A DNA stretch of 64,000 bases from Magnolia sinica. Lineage: Eukaryota > Streptophyta > Magnoliopsida > Magnoliales > Magnoliaceae. The DNA lies in NCBI RefSeq assembly GCF_029962835.1, contig NC_080574.1, positions 40,243,501-40,307,500 on the forward strand, given 5' to 3'. Under the pieces are notes generated by a model, which saw nothing but the letters and a program-made list of their open reading frames with translations, was not told where the DNA came from and did no database searches. Shown here piece by piece: positions 11,631 through 23,800 of this stretch (its first letter is position 1; each line of letters opens with the position of its first letter). The position numbers and the translations under genes were made by a program.

Positions 11631-13930
11631 ATGCATACTTCAAGTCCCTAAGAGGAAATTTCGGGTGATGAGGGCGAAACGGAGCATTTTTAGAATATTT
11701 CAGAATCGCCTTCCTTACTGGTGAAGATGGCGATGAGCGCTAATGAGGCTTTCTAGGTCACCGCTAGGATGTTCAGTGGGACTCTAGTGGAATGCCCTGC
11801 TCCAGAGGGCCCTTCTGTCTTGAGACATGCCCCGGGCAGGCACACCACTTTTTTCCCTGGGGATGACCTAGAGGAAGAGGAAGAAGAATTAGGAACCTCT
11901 GAGTCAGCTCTTCCTAAGAGACCGATGAGGACCGAGTTTAGGGGAACCACTTAATCAGTTCCCCTATAGAGATCGACTCGATTTGCTGAGTCAACAGCTG
12001 AAGAAGGAGAGGCTGCCGAGAGTGAGGAGGTCAGAGACGAACAGAAGGGATCAATTCCCTCAGTTTTGATTGAGACGGCTTTGGATAGGATCCGAGTAGG
12101 GTATCATGTTCCCGACTCAGTAATTCTTCAACTTCCACTTCCGAACGAATTGCCCTACCATCCCCCTCCTGGGATGGTTACAATTTTTTAAGTTGTCATG
12201 CAATGTGGCTTACGTCTGCCCTTACACCCTGTTGTTCGGGATTTCCTTTCCCGGCTCAGAATTGCTCCCGGGCAGATAGTTCTGAATGGGTGGAAGAACT
12301 TGTTTGGATGTACAGTGTTGTGGGCTAAGACAGAGTAGCCCCCACTGACCATGGACGAGTTCCTTTATCTATACCAAGTTCGGCTGAACACTTCGCAGCC
12401 CGGCTGGTATTTTTTGAGCGCTTGGCGGAACAAGGGTGGTTCTTTGATAACCGACCCTCCTACCTCTAACAAGCATTGGAGAGAGAGGTGGTTCTCGGCA
12501 TGCGGTCGTTGAAAAACTGTCAAGCTTGGGCTATACGAATCTCTCGTTCCCCAGGTGTTCTCTAAACCAGGTGACTCGGCATACCTTTTCCCTTGTTTTG
12601 CCTTGTTAAAATCCCTTTGAGTTTGACTGAACGTATTCTACAGATATTTTCAAGAAAAAACTGAAGTTAGCAGCCAACGCCTTGGCTCGAATCAGAGACC
12701 TGTGGACGTTGAGCCTAGAAGACAGGTCTTGGAAGTCTCTTTTACAACCAGAGTGTCTTCTTCTTTCGGGCTTGGATTTATCCGTGACAGGTATCCTTGA
12801 ATTATTTAGCACATCCTTCTTGAATTTTTTTAACTTTGCATTTTGTCTGACACAGAAATGGCTGAAGCTCGACCCATTTTAAGGCCATCGTCGAAGTTGA
12901 AGGCTCCTCCAAAGAAGGTGAAAACTGCTCCCTCAGTCACAGAGCCTTCCCAGTCGCCACTACCTCGGCCGCCCCGCCCATCGTCGATCTTTCTGACCCC
13001 GAAGAGAGGGCGGAGGATGTTCCGGTCGAGTCCCAGGCGACTCCTGAGCTAGGACCTATTGCAGAACAGGTCTCAGGGCGAAGGAAGGAACAGAAATGGG
13101 AGAGTTCAAGGGAGGAGTCAGCTTCACAGGAGCAATCATCCTTTCGTCAGGCCGTGGCAGACATGGTTCCTTGGGCTATTTCTGCCGAGAGCGAAAGGGA
13201 ATTCGCTTCCATCTTCGAAGCTCCCCGGATACTCTCCCATGCTGCGTGGGTCTTGCTTCAGGTAGGATTCCAAATTTTATCCTTTAGCTCCTTGTCTCTT
13301 TCGGCTTTAATCAGACTTAGGTTTTTTTTTTTGTAGCTTGCCCCTTGCCTACTGAGAGCTAGAATCAATTTAACCGAGGCTGAGAAGGCCCAAAAGCATA
13401 TGGCGGACGTCGAAGCGGCCCAGAAATGGGCAGCAGAGGCAGAGGCCCAACTGGAGATTACCTCAACTTGGGTCGGCCGTTTGACTGGCGAGTTGAGCTT
13501 GGCCCAGAAGGTGACTGAAGATGTTAGAGCCGAATGTGCTCGGATGGCTCACCTACTAAACGAGGCCATTGATGAGAGTCGGCAACTCCGCCTGGCTAGT
13601 GATGCCTCCTAGGAGAAGCTAGCTCGGCTGAAGGCTGATACAAAAGCAGCGCTTGAGGTGGCCAAGAAAGAGACAGGAGAGAAGGCCATAAAATACTTCC
13701 TTGAATCTCTGGAGTTTGAAGACGAGAGAGATCACTTATACACGAGCGGGTACAAAGCTTGCATCCAAGTGGTGAAGCAGTTTTTTTCCGACCTTGATCT
13801 CTCGAAATTCGAGGAAGGGCCTCCCAAGGATCCTGCGGCTGAAGAGGCTAAGTGTGATGATGCTGCGGGTGGTACCGGGACCGAGTCTGAAGCGGCTCAG
13901 GCTCCAGAGGTCATTCCGAATGACCCTTGA
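11631..13930 (+). pseudogene. antisense additional ORF (gypsy-type 'transposase'/Transposase_28-like), multi-exon, decayed
   Basis: The gene runs opposite to gag-pol, between integrase and the 3' LTR. Likely exons: about 11631-12570, 12644-12790, 12856-13261 and 13337-13930. The three internal introns start with GT and end with AG (for example TTCTACAG before 12644 and TTTTTGTAG before 13337). Exon 1 has 'GWYF', 'WRNKGGSLITDPPTSNKHW' and 'MDEFLYLYQVRL', motifs I associate with the plant 'putative gypsy type transposon' domain (PF04195). Exon 4 is coiled-coil-like, Ala/Glu-rich ('AEAEAQLEITSTW'), ending 'QAPEVIPNDP'. Stops (for example TAG in 'AKTE*PPL' and near 13610) show decay. The function of this protein family is unknown to me. 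Confidence 0.7.
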
Positions 13931-14199
13931 TAGCTTTAAAGCTCAGTTTTTGGTACCATTATCGGTTCCTCTTTTGGTACCATCATTGGCTCCAGGCAAG
14001 CTCGAGAATAGCGTTAACTGAAGAAGAAATTCGCACGTTGTGGCCAATCTTTCTTTTGCCCCTTTCTAGTCTAACAATGTATTACTGAAGAAAGATATAA
14101 CTCGATGTAACATACTGATAAATGAACATGCTCAGTTTCATTCTATTCATTTTTTACTCAGTTTACATGTTTGTTATTTTTGAGCCTTTTTTCATTGTT

Positions 14200-15360
14200 T
14201 TATCGTGCCGACTTTAGGGGTAATAGTTTTTAGATGCTCGGAATTCCATGGATGAGGTAGCAGTCATCTAGTTAGGTCTTCCAACCAATACGTCCCCAGT
14301 CAAAGGGTGGCTGAGACGATATAGGGTCCTTCCCAGTTGGGTCCCAATGTACCTCAGCCAACTTCCTTAGTATTGAGGAATATCTTTCGGAGAACCATGT
14401 CTCCGACTCGAAAATGTCTGACCTTTACTCGGGTGTTATAGAACCGAGTTACCTACTGTTGCCGAGCTCCCATACGTAGTCGAGCTCTTTCTCTTTGTTC
14501 GTCCACAAGATCAAGTCTGAGTGCTAAGAGTTGTTCATTATCCTCTTCGTTAAACGAACTAACTCGGGCTGAAGGCAACCCGATCTTAACCAGAGTGACG
14601 GCTTCCGAGCCATAAGCAAGGGAGAAAGGAGTTTCTCCTGTGGTAGTTTGAACTGTAGTTCGATATACCCACAGTATTTTCAGGAGTTCTTCAGCCCATG
14701 CTCCTTTGGCTCAGTCGAGCTTGGTCTGGAGATGCTATTTGATGATCTTGTTGACCACCTCAACCTGTCCGTTCGTCTGAGGATGGTGGGGCGATGAGTA
14801 TACATTTCTGATCCCGAGGTTGTCACACATTTCACGAAAGGCCCTACTGTCGAACTGCTTTCCATTGTCGGTAACAATGGTCCGGGGTACTCCAAACCTA
14901 CAGACAATGTTCTTCCACATGAAATCAGTGATCTTCTGTTTGGTTATTTTTGTCAGTGGCTCAACTTCAGCCCATTTCGTGAAGTAATCCATGGCTACGA
15001 CAATGAACTTAGTCTGGCCTCTTCCCACAGGGAGTGGGCCTATGATGTCGATTCTCCATTATGCGAAGGGCCAAGAACCAATCATAGGTGTCAGTGCTTT
15101 TGGAGGTTGTCTCGGGATGACCGCGAATCTCTGACATCTGTCACATTTCTGAACAAACTTACGAGCGTCGTGTTGGATAGTCGGCCAGTAGTATCCCTGA
15201 CGTAACACCTTATGCGCGAGTGACCGTCCTCCTAAATGGTTTCCACAGATCCCTTCGTGGGTTTCCCGTAGTACATAGTCCGCTTCACTGGGGTTTAGGC
15301 ATTGCAGTAGTGGAGCATAATAACTTTTCTTGTATAAAATCCCGTTGAGCATGGTATAAC
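14200..15360 (-). pseudogene. Tat integrase
   Basis: The zinc finger at 15352-15059 includes 'ETHEGICGNHLGGRSLAHK', 'QGYYWPTIQHDA' and 'CDRCQRF'. The core follows: 'WRIDIIGPLPVGRGQ' holds the first catalytic Asp, 'IVTDNGKQFDS' the second and 'HPQTNGQVEVVNK' the Glu, so all three DDE residues remain. A TAA replaces a Gln codon just before 'WRIDIIGP', and a frame change near 14735 precedes the C-terminal part ('VWVYRTTVQTTTGETPF'-like, down to about 14200). The enzyme inserts element cDNA; this copy is interrupted. Confidence 0.85.
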
Positions 15361-15419
15361 GGGAGGCTTGGATCTTTAATCGTCAGGCCTCGGCACGGTC
15401 TTCGGGCAACTCACCCTTG

Positions 15420-16537
15420 TCGAGAGATCAGACGATCGGATCAACCCAAGAAGGTTCCGAGTCAATCGTATGTATGACCAGGCTAACTGGTTCATCAATA
15501 CTTGGCTTAGCAATGCACTCAACTGGAACAGACCTGGGTATATCGTCTTCGTCGGCGGAGGCGAGTTTTGCTAATAGGTCGGCTTTGGCATTCTCCGTTT
15601 GAGGGATCCGAGTGACGACACAACACTGAAAACCGTTGATCAGTTCTTTAGCTTTCTCCATGTATGCTTTTAATTACTCTTTCCGTGTTTGATATGCACC
15701 GATAACTTGGTTAACAACCTGCTAAGAATCACTAAAAACATTTAAATGCCTAACACCCAAGCTGGCTGCGAGTCGAAGGCTGAGCAACAACGCTTCATAT
15801 TCTGATGTATTGTTCGATGCTGAAAATCCAATTCTCAAGGCATACTGCATGTAGGTTTGATCTGGAGTTTTCAGAACTACTCTTGCCTCGCTTGCCTTAG
15901 AGTTGGAAGAACCATCGACATACAGCTTTCAGGGTATTAGGTCGAGTGATGACGTGGGGGAAGCAGTAGTTGATTCTTCAACGGGCTCGGTCATAGGCTC
16001 AATCATCAGGTTAGTTTATGGTGTTACTTCAGCAATGAAGTCGTTCACGGCTTGCCCTTTGATTACTACTCTCGGCTTATATTGAATGTCGAATTCGCTG
16101 AGTTCGATTGCCCACTTCGTAAGTCGGCCGGATGCATCCGGTTTCTGTAGAATCTGACACAGTGAGAGATCGGTTATAAAGATAATGGTATGGGCTTGGA
16201 AGTATGGCCGAAGTCGGTGCGAGGACACTACTAGAATAGGGCCACTTTTTCCAAGAGTGGATATCTTGTCTCTGCCGGTAATAGTGCTTTGCTGACGTAG
16301 TAAATCGGCAGCTGCTTGCCTTCATGCTCACGTATCAGGGCCGAGCTAATTGCTACCTCAGACACTACTAGGTACATCAGCAGGGCTTCTCCTGGCTCGG
16401 GTTTCTATAAGAGTGGTGGAGATCCGAGATAAGACTTTAATTGCTGGAACGCTGCTTCGCACTCTTCAATCCAATCCATTGTTTGTTGTCCCTTCAATTG
16501 TTTGAAGAACGGAAGACATTTATCCGTGGCTCTAGAT
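15420..16537 (-). pseudogene. RT C-terminus with tandem RNase H regions
   Basis: Begins at the CACTA insertion point with 'LSRATDKCLPFFKQLKG', continuing the RT cut at 27823. The first RNase H-like part includes 'QILQKPDASGRLTKWAIELS' and 'EFDIQYKPR' (16228-16016). A second RNase H follows with 'KLYVDGSSNSKASEA', 'SEYEALLLSLRLAASLGV' and 'VFSDSQQVVNQV', then 'MEKAKELINGF' (15661-15428). Carrying an extra RNase H is characteristic of the Tat lineage. Several stops are present. Confidence 0.8.
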
Positions 16538-16540
16538 AGG

Positions 16541-16645
16541 CACTACCAAAAAAAGGGGCAAAAGCTACAAACTACGTCAGTTTTTTGCTACAGATATAAA
16601 CCGTAGCTAATATTGCTACGGTTTTAATCCGTAGCTAAAATGTTG
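16541..16645. repeat. left terminal and subterminal repeats of CACTA 1
   Basis: Terminal CACTACC followed by copies of GCTAC...CCGTAGC motifs in both orientations (16569-16640). In CACTA elements such subterminal repeats are the transposase-binding region. Confidence 0.8.
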
Positions 16646-16659
16646 CTTCACCATTCCTA

Positions 16660-16960
16660 ATTAACGGTGGTGGAAGGGGCCCTATAGGGCTTAAAAATAT
16701 ATATATGTTATATCTAAGCAGTCCATCTGTTTTGAAATATTATTTTAGGATAGGAAATAAAAACTCAGGTAGATCGAAGGCTCAAGTGGACCACACGGTA
16801 GGAAACATAGAGATTAAATCACATTTGCTTCCTATGGTGTGGTCCACTTGGGTGTTAAATCTACTTTAATTTTGGGATCATCAAATAAAATAATTTATTA
16901 AAATTAATGATCGGAATGGATGACCCAAATACATCATGGTGGACCCCACAGAGCTCTTGA
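16660..16960. repeat. fold-back MITE copy inside CACTA 1
   Basis: Contains paired blocks of a fold-back family: 'CTCAAGTGGACCACAC' (16782-16797), 'TGGTGTGGTCCACTTGGG' (16839-16856) and the end 'CATCATGGTGGACCCCACAG'. Related copies cluster at 39.1-41.05 kb. Confidence 0.55.
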
Positions 16961-16999
16961 TAGGACCGTCCAGGTCCGTCTCACGAAAGGACGCCCAAA

Positions 17000-17440
17000 A
17001 TTGGGCGCGTGCTAAAAAATGGAGCCGTGCCCAATACTCTTATCTCTCTCTCTCTCTCTCCGTTCCGTAATCCTCTGTCCCTCCATTCCCCGATCTTCTC
17101 TCTCCCTCCCGGTCTCTGCTCCATCTTCTCATTCTCCTCGCTCTCTCTCCAACGCATCTCCGCCCTCTCTATCTCTCTCTCCCACTCTCCTTCTCAACCC
17201 AAACCCAAACCCTCCTCTCCCAACATCCATGTCCTGGGATGGCGCTCTCTCCTCTGTCCGATTGATAGTCCAAGGCAAAAATCATGTCCAGAGATCGGGA
17301 AAGGCCCGAAGCTCCGCAGGTGCGAGGTGCGTGTAGTGGTATTTTCGTAGTTCTTATTCTGGGTGTGTCGTTTTTCGATGGAAATTAGGGTTTCGAGGGA
17401 GTGATCGGCGGTAAAAAATCAGGTATATTGTTCTTCCTTC
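17000..17440 (+). other. 5'-UTR/first-exon-like captured sequence
   Basis: Pyrimidine-rich leader (CT repeats 17041-17062) followed by C-rich text and 'AATTAGGGTTTCGAGGG', a composition typical of plant transcription starts and first exons. Two overlapping reading frames of 105-113 codons are low-complexity Ser/Leu/Pro and I do not call them genes. The segment may be the captured 5' end of a host gene lying just ahead of the PPR fragment. Confidence 0.35.
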
Positions 17441-17638
17441 ATTTCCTTTCTTGTAATCTATGTTGAATTGAGATTTGATCGGAATTAGGTTTATCTTTGT
17501 TGAATTCCTTGTTCTGCTTTTTGAAATGTTGATTTATGGTTTTAGTGGAGAGATCATTGATTGTAGAAATGAGTCCTTTTTCGTTATGAGATCATTAAGG
17601 ATAGAAGCTTCTTCAATGATCTGATTTGCATGATTTTT

Positions 17639-17731
17639 GGTTCTTATATTTACAATAATGATGCCAACTGTGGTAGCATTGATGATGCCTTGAGGCTGTT
17701 TGGTAAAATGCCTGAGAGAAGGTATTTATAG
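17639..17731 (+). pseudogene. captured pentatricopeptide repeat (PPR) fragment
   Basis: Translates to 'NCGSIDDALRLFGKMPERR' followed by a stop, a clear match to the plant PPR consensus 'KCGSIDDALRLFDKMPER'. PPR proteins bind organellar RNA. Only about one repeat is present, with no flanking repeats, so this is a fragment carried in the transposon rather than a gene. Confidence 0.65.
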
Positions 17732-19276
17732 CTTTTCCACAGCTTCTGAAGTACTGAAGCTCACGGGCTAATGCATAACTACGCATATTCTCTGAGAAAT
17801 TTGTTTCTCTTTATACTCATGCACTTTCAATTTGTTTCTCTTTTCTTTGTTTTTTTAATCAATTCTCTGAGAAATTCTACTTCATGTTTCTCTGATGGAT
17901 TTTGCAGGATTTCAGATTGTTTTGTGTTCTTCATTGTCCTATGATAGACTAACCATTTGTTCTCGTTAGTTGTTACTTTATCATATAGCCCTTGGATGTT
18001 ATACTATCACAAGGTCATAACCTTGATTTTCTACCTCTAAGGTACCTTGAACTACCTCTGTTTGGACATTTATCATAGAAGTAGCTCATGATCTCAACTT
18101 ACCTAATGTCTATTTGAGCATTTGTCTAAGGATGGCAAGCACTAAAGAACTTAAAAGCTTAGTTCCCATTTTGGCCCAAAGCCTATATTTTGAGAGTAGC
18201 TCGTGAACTTAAATGTATTGGTCAAATGGGGAGCTCTTACTTCTTGGAGAGAACACATGTATTAGTTAGGTCCTGGCCATGTTGGAAAACTGGCTGATTA
18301 CAACGTACAGGACACAACAACATTGCTCAGAGTTGTTGATTGCAACAGATATTCAACCACGGCCTTGTTTCATCTAGGAAAGGGGGTCTTTTAGAGGTTA
18401 CATCTGGATTTTTCTTTTCGTAGCTCAGTTTTTTGGTGAATCTATGTTGAGTGCCTCTATTGGTTTCTTTATTCCTCAGGGAAAGCAAGATTCATGGAGC
18501 CCGTATGGACAAGGGCTGAAAGACATGAATTCAAACCTGGATTTGATCTCAGAGTGTTTGTTCTCAATGATTGGTTTTTGTAATAGGTGTGGATTTTATG
18601 TCAATTTTATTCAATATTCTCATGAGAAGCATTTTGTTTCTACAGATTTCTCGATTGTTTCTACAAACACTCTTCAACTTTCACAACCAAGGAGGTGATT
18701 CACATTATTCATTATTAGTGTAAGTTATTTGTTATGAATGGCTTTACTACTTTGGATGTGGTATGGGCTAGAGATTGTCTATTTATCCATTTTGTTAGCA
18801 ATCCTTTTTTGTTGGGAATTAGTTTGGACAGAGTTACAATGGACTGGCCATTGAAAGTTTTAGTTGTGCATGGCACTTTAATAGTTCCAGTCCCTGCATG
18901 CTAGAAGTAGATCAGGCCATCAAATCAAGTGGTTCTATGAGGTTCGTCTTTCTCCCAAACATGATACATGTTGTAGGGAACTGGACCAATGCACAAGGTG
19001 GGCTTCACCATGACGATCACCTGGAAATAAAATCAAGCCAGTCCGCTCTTTGAGTAGGCCCCACAACCAAAATCAACGGACGACACTACAACAAAAGGTA
19101 GCATTGCCAATGCATTTTTGTCGGTGGCCAACATTTACCACTGACGCTATAAGAATCGGGTTTTGAGCAAGGAACTTCTTTTTACCTTTATGGTAAAATG
19201 AGTTTCTTTTATATCTTTATTGGTGTTTTTATTCTTAAGGTTTTATTTTATTTTATTAATTTTTTGGTTGATTTAG
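17732..19276. other. non-coding interior of CACTA 1
   Basis: AT-rich, intron-like sequence. An 84-codon frame at 18444-18698 has no recognisable motif and I leave it uncalled. At 19084, CACTACAACAAAAGGTAGC looks like another CACTA terminus, but no matching far end was found. Confidence 0.4.
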
Positions 19277-19512
19277 GTAAAGTCTTGGATTACCAAAGCT
19301 TCAAAGAGTATATCATCATTTTGGAAGGTCCGTGAAAAGAACTTAGGTGAGCCCTTTTACCTTTTGGCATTGTTTTAACAACGGTTTGTTTCTGGACTCA
19401 AATCATTGTTTTTGGTTAGGTTACAATGCAGGTGATTCTTATTCGGATGAGTCAAAAGGCGATTTGAAATAAAGATCAATAAGATATGTTTTATTTAAAC
19501 GGAAGAGTGTAG
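19277..19512 (+). pseudogene. two captured exons of an unrecognised gene
   Basis: Exon 19277-19346 follows GATTTAG and ends before GTGAGC. Exon 19432-19512 follows ATGCAG and ends before GTGAGT. Spliced together they keep one frame: 'VKSWITKASKSISSFWKVRE' in the first, then 'GDSYSDESKGDLK', a TAA, and 'RSIRYVLFKRKSV' in the second. Good splice signals plus a single stop suggest decayed captured exons. I do not recognise the protein. Confidence 0.4.
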
Positions 19513-20419
19513 GTGAGTTAAATTTCTTTCGGATCTATCATGGTGTTGAAATTGCTTGACAAATCATGATTACAAATTTTCAAATTTTATATGTTTTAGT
19601 TTATGCAAACTCATGGTACAATGAAGCCATCCCTCGAGTTCTTTGTTCCATCATTTTAATGCAATAATGTCATTTCTTAAGCTCTTTGTTCATTTCATTT
19701 TTTTAGAAGAAAAAGAAGGAATGAGGAGAGGAGTTATGTAATATACTCCTCTCAAATCCTTTATTTCTAATGATAATCAGTTACAATAGAAATTGTATTC
19801 AATGCTTGTTACAAGAAATAGTACAGTGCATTTGAGCTAATAACATGACACTCCTTGGATGGGCCCCATGGGGTCCATAAAATGTTTTTAGTCATGTAAA
19901 TGGATCCAAGCTAGTAAGAGGGTCATTAGATTTTTTTTAGATGTATGGATACAAAACTTTAAAAGCATCACTTTTTTTTTTCTTTTCCATTTCTTCATTA
20001 AAACTAATATTCTCAACATTCTTCACTTTTATGTAAGAGATTTGGTCATCATCACCAAAATACAAGTTTCATGACATGGATGCCTCACACCTGAAAAATC
20101 TTCCATTAACAAAAAAAAAAAATCAGTTTGTTTGACTATCAGGTAGGCCACGTGTACAAAAAATAATAATAACCTAAACCAATAATAATAATTTTTTCAT
20201 TATAGTGCATTCACAATAGTTATCATTGTGGTTATAGTTATTCATTATGTGACAGGTTTTCAGGTGAGATGAACGAGTTTCAAAACAAAACAGTCTGCGG
20301 TTTTGAGAAGCGATCGATTCCCAGGATGTATGTGTCTTTCAGGGGTCATCTGCACCTTGGAAGCATACAATGGAAGGTAAGAAAAATCCTCGAGTTCTCT
20401 TCTTTGAATCATGATTGGA
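19513..20419. other. non-coding interior of CACTA 1
   Basis: AT-rich sequence with homopolymer runs. No supported feature. Confidence 0.4.
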
Positions 20420-20800
20420 GTGGCCTGGCCATTTGGACAGGCCGTATTTATGAATCGCTGCTCAAAATTGATGGAGCAGACCTGGATGTGCGTCGGAGCT
20501 ATCCGGAAGAGTGGGGGTCCCTGGAAGGTGGGAACCGCTATTATGACCATGATGAAGCTGTCCATTTCCTATGGACAGCATTAGAGGGGCCTGGCCATTT
20601 GGACAAGCCATGTTTATGTATTTGATCGAAATTAATGGAGTAGACCCGGATGTGCGTCGGAGCTATTCGGAAGAGCGGGGTTCCCTGGAAAGAGGGAACC
20701 GCTATTGTGACCATGATGAAGCTGTCCATTTTTTATGGACATCATTGGAAGGGCCTGGCATTTATGTCGGATGGCCGTATTTATATCTGTATTTGCTTTG
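20420..20800 (+). repeat. 164-bp tandem repeat, about 2.3 copies
   Basis: The marker GGATGTGCGTCGGAGCTAT recurs exactly 164 bp apart (block starts 20479 and 20643), and each unit has GGCCTGGCCATTTGGACA. The same 164-bp unit lies inverted at 51010-51541 in CACTA 2. The unit is not a multiple of three, so the overlapping reading frames it produces (containing 'DHDEAVHFLW') are unlikely to be selected genes. Confidence 0.85.
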
Positions 20801-20810
20801 CAGGGACCAT

Positions 20811-23800
20811 ACCCTTAACCTAAACCAAAACCTAAACTTGAACCTACACCTAATCCTAATCTTAACTCCTTAACCTAAACCTATATCTAAACTTGAAAAC
20901 CCAAACATAAACCCCATCCCGAACCCAAACTCGATATCATAAACTTAAACCTTAACCTATTCTCAATTCCCTAAACCTATGTCTTATAACCTAAACCTAA
21001 ACCTAAACCTAAACCGAAACCTTAACTTATACCTATAACCTATAACCTAAACCAAAACCCATGACCTAAAACCTTAACCTATAACCTAAACCTCAACCTT
21101 AACTTAAACCTATAACCTAAACCTGAACATATAACCTTAACCTAAAACCTAGAACCTAAACCTAAACCTATAACCTAAATGTATTCTCAATTCCCTAAAC
21201 TTAAACCTACACCTAATCCTAATCTTAACTCCCTAACCTAAACCTATACCTAAACTTGAAAACCCAAACATAAACCCCATCCCGAACCCAAACCCGATTT
21301 CCTAAACCTAAACCTTAACCTATTCTCAATTCCCTAAACCTATGTCTTATAACCTAAACCTAAACCTAAACCTAAACCTTAACTTATACCTATAACCTAT
21401 AACCTAAACCAAAACCCATGACCTAAAACCTTAACCTATAACCCAAAACCTCAACCTTGACTTAAACCTATAACCTAAACCTATAGCCTAAACTCAATTC
21501 CCTAAACCTCAACCTAGACCTAAACCTAAACCTATAGCCTAAACTCAAATCCCTAAACCTTAACCTATAACCTAACCTAAACTTATACTTAAAACCTAAA
21601 ATTATTCCCAAATCCCAAACCCTATAACCTAAACCAAAACCTAAACCAAAACCTATAACCTAAACTCAATTCCCTAAACCTCAACCTAGACCTAAACCTA
21701 AACCTATAACCTCAACTCAAATCCCTAAACCTTAACCTAGACCTAGACCTAAACCTAAACCTATAGCCTAAACTCAAATCCCTAAACCTTAACCTATAAC
21801 CTAACCTAAACTTATACTTAAAACCTAAAACTATTCCCAAATCCCAAAACCTATAACCTAAACCAAAACCAAAACCTATAACCTAAACCCGAACCCATTC
21901 TCAAATCCCAAAACCCAAACCTCAACCTAAACCTAAACCTAAACCTATAACCTAAACTCAATTCCCTAAACCTCAACCTAGACCTAATCCTAAACCTATA
22001 ACCTAAACTCAAATCCCAAAACCTTAACCTATAACCTAACCTAAACCTATACTTATAACCTAAAAATATTCCCAAATCCCAAGACCTATAACCTAAACTA
22101 AAACCAAAACCTATAACCTAAACCCGAACCCATTCTCAAATCCCCAAAACCCAAACCGACACCTAAACCTAAACCTAAACCTAAACCTATAACTTAACCT
22201 CAACCTAGACCTAAACCTAAACCTATAGCCTAAACTCAAATCCCTAAACCTTAACCTAGACCTAGACCTAAGCCTAAACCTATAGCCTAAACTCAAATCC
22301 CTGAACCTTAACCTATAACCTAACCTAAACTTATACTTAAAACCTAAAACTATTCCCAAATCCCAAAACCTATAACCTAAACCAAAACCAAAACCTATAA
22401 CCTAAACCCGAACCCATTCTCAAATCCCAAAACCCAAACCTCAACCTAAACCTAAACCTAAACTCAATTCCCTAAACCTCAACCTAGACCTAATCCTAAA
22501 CCTATAACCTAAACTCAAATCCCAAAACCTTAACCTATAACCTAACCTAAACCTATACTTATAACCTAAAACTATTCCCAAATCCCAAAACCTATTACCT
22601 AAACCTAAACCTAAACCTAAACCTATAACCTAAACTCAATTCATTAAACCTCAACCTAAACCTAAACCTAAACCTATAACCTAAACTCAATTCCCTAAAC
22701 CTCAACCTAGACCTAAACCTAAACCTATAGCCTAAACTCAAATCCCAAAACCTTAACCTATAACCTAACCTAAACCTATACTTATAACCTAAAACTATTC
22801 CCAAATCCCAAAACCTATTACCTAAACCTATACCTAAACCTAAACCTATAACCTAAACTCAATTCCCTAAACCTCAACCTCAACCTAAACCTAAACCTAA
22901 ACCTATACCCTAAACTCAATTCCCTAAACCTCAACCTAGACCTAATCCTAAACCTATAGCCTAAACTCAAATCCCAAAACCTTAACCTATAACCTAACCT
23001 AAACCTATACTTATAACCTAAAACTATTCCCAAATCCCAAGACCTATAACCTAAACTAAAACCAAAACCTATAACCTAAACCCGAACCCATTCTCAAATC
23101 CCCAAAACCCAAACCGACACCTAAACCTAAACCTAAACCTAAACCTATAACCTAACCTCAACCTAGACCTAAACCTAAACCTATAGCCTAAACTCAAATC
23201 CCTAAACCTTAACCTAGACCTAGACCTAAGCCTAAACCTATAGCCTAAACTCAAATCCCTGAACCTTAACCTATAACCTAACCTAAACTTATACTTAAAA
23301 CCTAAAACTATTCCCAAATCCCAAAACCTATAACCTAAACCAAAACCAAAACCTATAACCTAAACCCGAACCCATTCTCAAATCCCAAAACCCAAACCTC
23401 AACCTAAACCTAAACCTAAACCTATAACCTAAACTCAATTCCCTAAACCTCAACCTAGACCTAATCCTAAACCTATAACCTAAACTCAAATCCCAAAACC
23501 TTAACCTATAACCTAACCTAAACCTATACTTATAACCTAAAACTATTCCCAAATCCCAAAACCTATTACCTAAACCTATACCTATAACCTAAACTCAATT
23601 CATTAAACCTCAACCTAAACCTAAACCTAAACCTATAACCTAAACTCAATTCCCTAAACCTCAACCTAGACCTAAACCTAAACCTATAGCCTAAACTCAA
23701 ATCCCAAAACCTTAACCTATAACCTAACCTAAACCTATACTTATAACCTAAAACTATTCCCAAATCCCAAAACCTATTACCTAAACCTATACCTAAACCT

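Noticed and set aside
11038..11651. Short overlapping frames near the LTR and antisense promoter
   Set aside because: Fall in LTR end and leader sequence; open on both strands, with no motif.
17009..17350. 105- and 113-codon overlapping frames
   Set aside because: Low-complexity Ser/Leu/Pro text from a CT-rich leader; two frames are open at once.
20269..20873. Reading frames of 100-118 codons in the 164-bp repeat
   Set aside because: The repeat length is not a multiple of three, both strands are open in places, and no family is recognised.
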